DNA of 64,000 bases from Flavobacterium eburneipallidum (GTDB taxonomy: Bacteria > Bacteroidota > Bacteroidia > Flavobacteriales > Flavobacteriaceae), in contig NZ_CP114291.2 in assembly GCF_027111355.2 (NCBI RefSeq), positions 1,860,001 to 1,924,000 of the forward strand. Reading direction: 5' to 3'. Shown one piece after another: positions 61,125-64,000 of this stretch. The first letter of the stretch is position 1. Every line of letters starts with the position of its first letter. The notes under the pieces were generated by a model. That model was given only the letters and a program-made list of their open reading frames with translations. It searched no databases and was not told the origin of the DNA. Both the position numbers and the translations under genes were made by a program.

Positions 61125-64000
61125 ATTTTAAAAAAAATTAAAACGACTCTCCATATCAAAAAAGTATTAAAAATAGTATATCGTTCTATTTTGGGACTGA
61201 TACTGCTATTGTTAGTACTTGGTATTGCGTTGACTTTACCTTTTGTTCAAACTAAAATTGGACAATATGTTACTACAGAACTTAACAAAAAGTACAAGAT
61301 AAATATCCATGTAGAACAGGTTTCATTAACTGTTTTTGGTGGTGTAAAACTCAAGCAAGTTATGATTAAGGATCATCATAAAGATACCTTGATTTATGCA
61401 AATAGACTTAAAACCAATATTTTAGATTTTAAAAAAATAACAGAAGGCGATTTAATTTTTGGCGATGTTGCTCTTGATGGTGTTTTTTTTAATATGAAAA
61501 CTTATAAAAAAGAAAAAGGTACTAATCTGGATAAATTTGTAGCTGCTTTTAAAACAAATGCTCCTCCATCTAAAAAGCATTTTTTATTGACTGCTTCGAA
61601 TGTGAAGATTACCAATGGTCATTATTCTTTGATAGATGAAAATCGAACCAATCCAAAAGATGTTGATTTTACCAAATTAAACATATCGGCAAATGATCTT
61701 AAAATTTTTGGTTCCGAAGTGGATGTTGTTATCTATAAAATGGCGTTCAAGGATCATCGAGGCATTGTAGTAAAGGATTTGAAAACGAAATTCAGCTACA
61801 CCAAAAAGAAAATTAAGCTAGAAGATTTAGATTTATTGACTACGGAATCTATGGTCAAAGGACAAGTGGCTATGCTTTATGATGTTAGTAAAGGTGATTT
61901 TTCTCATTTTACTGATAAAGTAGTTTTTGATATTAAACTCGAAGAATCCTCATTAGGCTCTAATGATATTCGCTGTTTTTATAATGAATTAGGCAAAAAA
62001 CAATATTTTAACGTAAGAGGCCGAATTAAAGGGCCTTTGAATAACTTGAAATTGACTAATTTGAAATTAATTGATACTAAAAACTCTCAAATAATTGGTA
62101 CGATACATTTTAAAAATCTTTTTCCAAGCGAAGGGAAACAGTTTTATATGAATGGAAAATTTGCTAAATTATCAGTTAATTATGATAATTTAGTTGCTAT
62201 TTTGCCTAATGTTTTAGGAAAAAGACTTCCAGTTATTTTGAAAAAATTAGGAACTATCAATTTGATAGGAACAACACAACTTACCACTACTGCGATTGAT
62301 GCTAATTTTGCGATGACTACCCAATTAGGAGGTGTAAAATCCAAATTGAGTATTGTGAACATGAATCAAACGGACAAAGCGGCTTATGTAGGAAATGTTA
62401 TTTTGGATAATTTTGATTTAGGACAATTATTAGATCAAAATAAACTTGGAAAGACTAGTCTAAATCTAGATGTAAAGGGTAGTGGTTTTTCTGAAAAATA
62501 TTTGAATACAACACTAAAAGGAGTTGTTTCTGGAATTAATTTCAATAATTACAATTATACTAATATTGATTTAGATGGTTATTTTGATAAAGGATTGTAT
62601 GAGGGTAAAATTGCCATAAATGATCCAAATTTGACAATGAAATATGATGGATTAGTCGATTTGAGCAGAAAAAATTCGCTGTATGATTTTCATATCAATG
62701 TTGAAAATGCTGATTTACACCAGTTGAAATTATCCAAAGATGCTATTGCAAAATTCAATGGTGATGTAGTTGTAAAAGTTTCAGGAACTTCAATAGACAA
62801 TTTGCAAGGCGATGTGTTTGTGAATCAAACTACCTATCAAAATGCAAAAGCAACCTATGTTTTTGATGATTTTTATATCAATTCTAGTTTTGATAAAGAC
62901 AGAGTTCGAACCATAACTGTCAATTCTCCAGATATATTTCAAGGACAGGTTGTTGGTAAATATGAATTCAAGCAATTAGAGAGTTTAGTAAAAAACTCAT
63001 TGGGAAGTCTTTATACCAATTACAAACCTTTGAAAGTCAAAAAAGGGCAGTTTTTGAAATTTGATTTTACCATCAATAATAAAATTATTGAAATATTATA
63101 TCCAGAAGTTACTATTGCTGAAAATACCATTGTCAAAGGAAATATAAAATCCGACAATCAGGAATTTAAGCTTAATTTTAATTCTCCAAAAATTCAAGCA
63201 GCGAGCAACACTTTTGATAATATTAGAATCAAAATAGACAATAAAAACCCACTTTATAATGCTTATATCGAGTTGGATAGCATTAAAACTAAATATTATA
63301 AAATTCGAGATTTTAGTTTGATAAATGTGACTATGAAAGACACTTTGTTTTTTCGCACAGAATTCAAAGGAGGAACAAAAGGCAAGGATTATTTTAATTT
63401 GAATTTGTATCATACCATAAATAAATCAAATAATAATGTGGTAGGAATCAATAAATCTGAATTGAAATTGAAAGACTACTTATGGTATTTGAATGAAAAT
63501 GAAGCACCAAACAATCAAATAGTATTTGATAAATCTTTTCAAAATTTTAATTTCGATAACATTATATTATCTCATGAAAATCAAGAAATTACTTTTATGG
63601 GAGATATAAGAGGGGACACCTACAAAGATTTAAAATTAACGGTCAAGGATGTTGATTTAAACCAAATCACACCTACAGATCCTAAATTTGTTTTTAATGG
63701 AAATGTCAATGGAGTTGTCAATTACAAACAAGATAAAGCTGTGTTTCAACCCACGGCTTCTGTCCAAATAGACCATTTAAACATTAACAAAATTGATTTG
63801 GGATTTTTGAATTTTGATATTGATGGAGACGAAAATTTGAAGAAATTTAACTTGGATGCCAATATTGAAAATGAAAATGTAGAATCGTTTAATGCTAGTG
63901 GAAATTTCGAAATCATAGACAAGCAAACTGTTCTAGATTTGAATTTAAAATTAAACAAATTCAATTTAGGAGTTTTGGGAGCTTTAGGAGGCGAAGTATT
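61125..64000 (+). CDS. TamB-like translocation/assembly module protein (3' end outside window; start unclear)
   Basis: About 958 codons are open to the window's right edge. An N-terminal membrane anchor (about residues 22-42) is followed by repeated beta-strand units of the AsmA/TamB (DUF490) kind, e.g. VSLTVFGGVKLKQVMIKDHH and GDLIFGDVALDGVFFNMKTY. It should span the periplasm and take part in lipid transport or outer-membrane protein assembly. No in-frame ATG, GTG or TTG exists between the upstream stop (61092-61094) and the anchor; the ATT at 61125 is a placeholder. An out-of-frame ATG at 61120 would join in frame if one A or T were added to the following homopolymer runs. Divergent from tsaD. 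Confidence 0.8.
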   Translation, partial: MLKKIKTTLHIKKVLKIVYRSILGLILLLLVLGIALTLPFVQTKIGQYVTTELNKKYKINIHVEQVSLTVFGGVKLKQVMIKDHHKDTLIYANRLKTNILDFKKITEGDLIFGDVALDGVFFNMKTYKKEKGTNLDKFVAAFKTNAPPSKKHFLLTASNVKITNGHYSLIDENRTNPKDVDFTKLNISANDLKIFGSEVDVVIYKMAFKDHRGIVVKDLKTKFSYTKKKIKLEDLDLLTTESMVKGQVAMLYDVSKGDFSHFTDKVVFDIKLEESSLGSNDIRCFYNELGKKQYFNVRGRIKGPLNNLKLTNLKLIDTKNSQIIGTIHFKNLFPSEGKQFYMNGKFAKLSVNYDNLVAILPNVLGKRLPVILKKLGTINLIGTTQLTTTAIDANFAMTTQLGGVKSKLSIVNMNQTDKAAYVGNVILDNFDLGQLLDQNKLGKTSLNLDVKGSGFSEKYLNTTLKGVVSGINFNNYNYTNIDLDGYFDKGLYEGKIAINDPNLTMKYDGLVDLSRKNSLYDFHINVENADLHQLKLSKDAIAKFNGDVVVKVSGTSIDNLQGDVFVNQTTYQNAKATYVFDDFYINSSFDKDRVRTITVNSPDIFQGQVVGKYEFKQLESLVKNSLGSLYTNYKPLKVKKGQFLKFDFTINNKIIEILYPEVTIAENTIVKGNIKSDNQEFKLNFNSPKIQAASNTFDNIRIKIDNKNPLYNAYIELDSIKTKYYKIRDFSLINVTMKDTLFFRTEFKGGTKGKDYFNLNLYHTINKSNNNVVGINKSELKLKDYLWYLNENEAPNNQIVFDKSFQNFNFDNIILSHENQEITFMGDIRGDTYKDLKLTVKDVDLNQITPTDPKFVFNGNVNGVVNYKQDKAVFQPTASVQIDHLNINKIDLGFLNFDIDGDENLKKFNLDANIENENVESFNASGNFEIIDKQTVLDLNLKLNKFNLGVLGALGGEV

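Noticed and set aside
1..64000. CRISPR arrays, prophages, insertion sequences, tRNA and rRNA genes
   Set aside because: I saw no regularly spaced direct repeats, transposase, integrase or phage genes, and no tRNA-like cloverleaf.

Overview
The window looks like the chromosome of a member of the Flavobacteriaceae, most likely Flavobacterium or a close relative. The evidence is the low GC content, promoters of the Bacteroidetes type (TTG, about 19 nt, then TAnnTTTG), a PorQ homologue of the type IX secretion system, FadB-like proteins with the dehydrogenase domain first, and many short palindromic intergenic repeats. I see no phage, insertion sequence, CRISPR array, rRNA or tRNA gene. Most of the window is core and central-metabolism DNA.

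Layout. 1-4.7 kb: a partial ureohydrolase, a coiled-coil membrane protein, a glutaminyl cyclase lipoprotein, the SRP RNA gene with a near-ideal promoter, an SDR and a transaldolase-like enzyme. 4.7-13 kb: a LacI-type regulator divergent from a hexuronate operon (two tandem KDG kinase paralogues, YhcH-like protein, KDPG aldolase, mannonate oxidoreductase-like SDR, UxuA, MFS transporter). Together these turn fructuronate into pyruvate and glyceraldehyde-3-phosphate. 13-21.4 kb: a fatty-acid beta-oxidation group on the minus strand (acyl-CoA ligase, MarR regulator, FadB-like, thiolase, acyl-CoA dehydrogenase), with a four-helix-bundle gene broken by an amber codon between the last two. 21.6-23.7 kb: an rRNA m5C methyltransferase and a CAP-domain lipoprotein. 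24-32 kb: a nitrate/nitrite assimilation cluster (nirB, nirD, a DUF4202 gene, a NarX-like kinase, a NarL-like regulator, a NarK-type transporter). 32-33.6 kb: a small conserved protein, thioredoxin and peroxiredoxin. 33.8-38.4 kb: a peptidoglycan-recycling trio (GH10-like hydrolase, AmpG-like permease, NagZ-like GH3). 38.6-46.7 kb: two transporters, Lon, PorQ and CMP kinase. 46.7-50.4 kb: small genes, including a TetR regulator whose operator-like palindrome occurs twice. 50.5-55.7 kb: CorA, Pta, AckA and a VanX-like dipeptidase. 55.7-64 kb: a tightly packed minus-strand group ending in rsmE and tsaD, then a large TamB-like gene running off the right edge.

Most notable points: (i) TACTTAW heptamers resembling NarL sites cluster before nirB and narK, next to a NarX/NarL-like pair; (ii) a LacI-style palindrome with a central CG lies just behind the hexuronate promoter; (iii) the same TetR-type palindrome precedes both tetR and the following operon; (iv) three reading frames have a problem at or near the start (LacI regulator, TamB, four-helix-bundle gene), which could be real decay, unusual initiation or base-call errors; (v) several imperfect palindromic elements occupy intergenic space. 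I did not find a convincing wholly new multi-gene system. The most promising material is regulatory.
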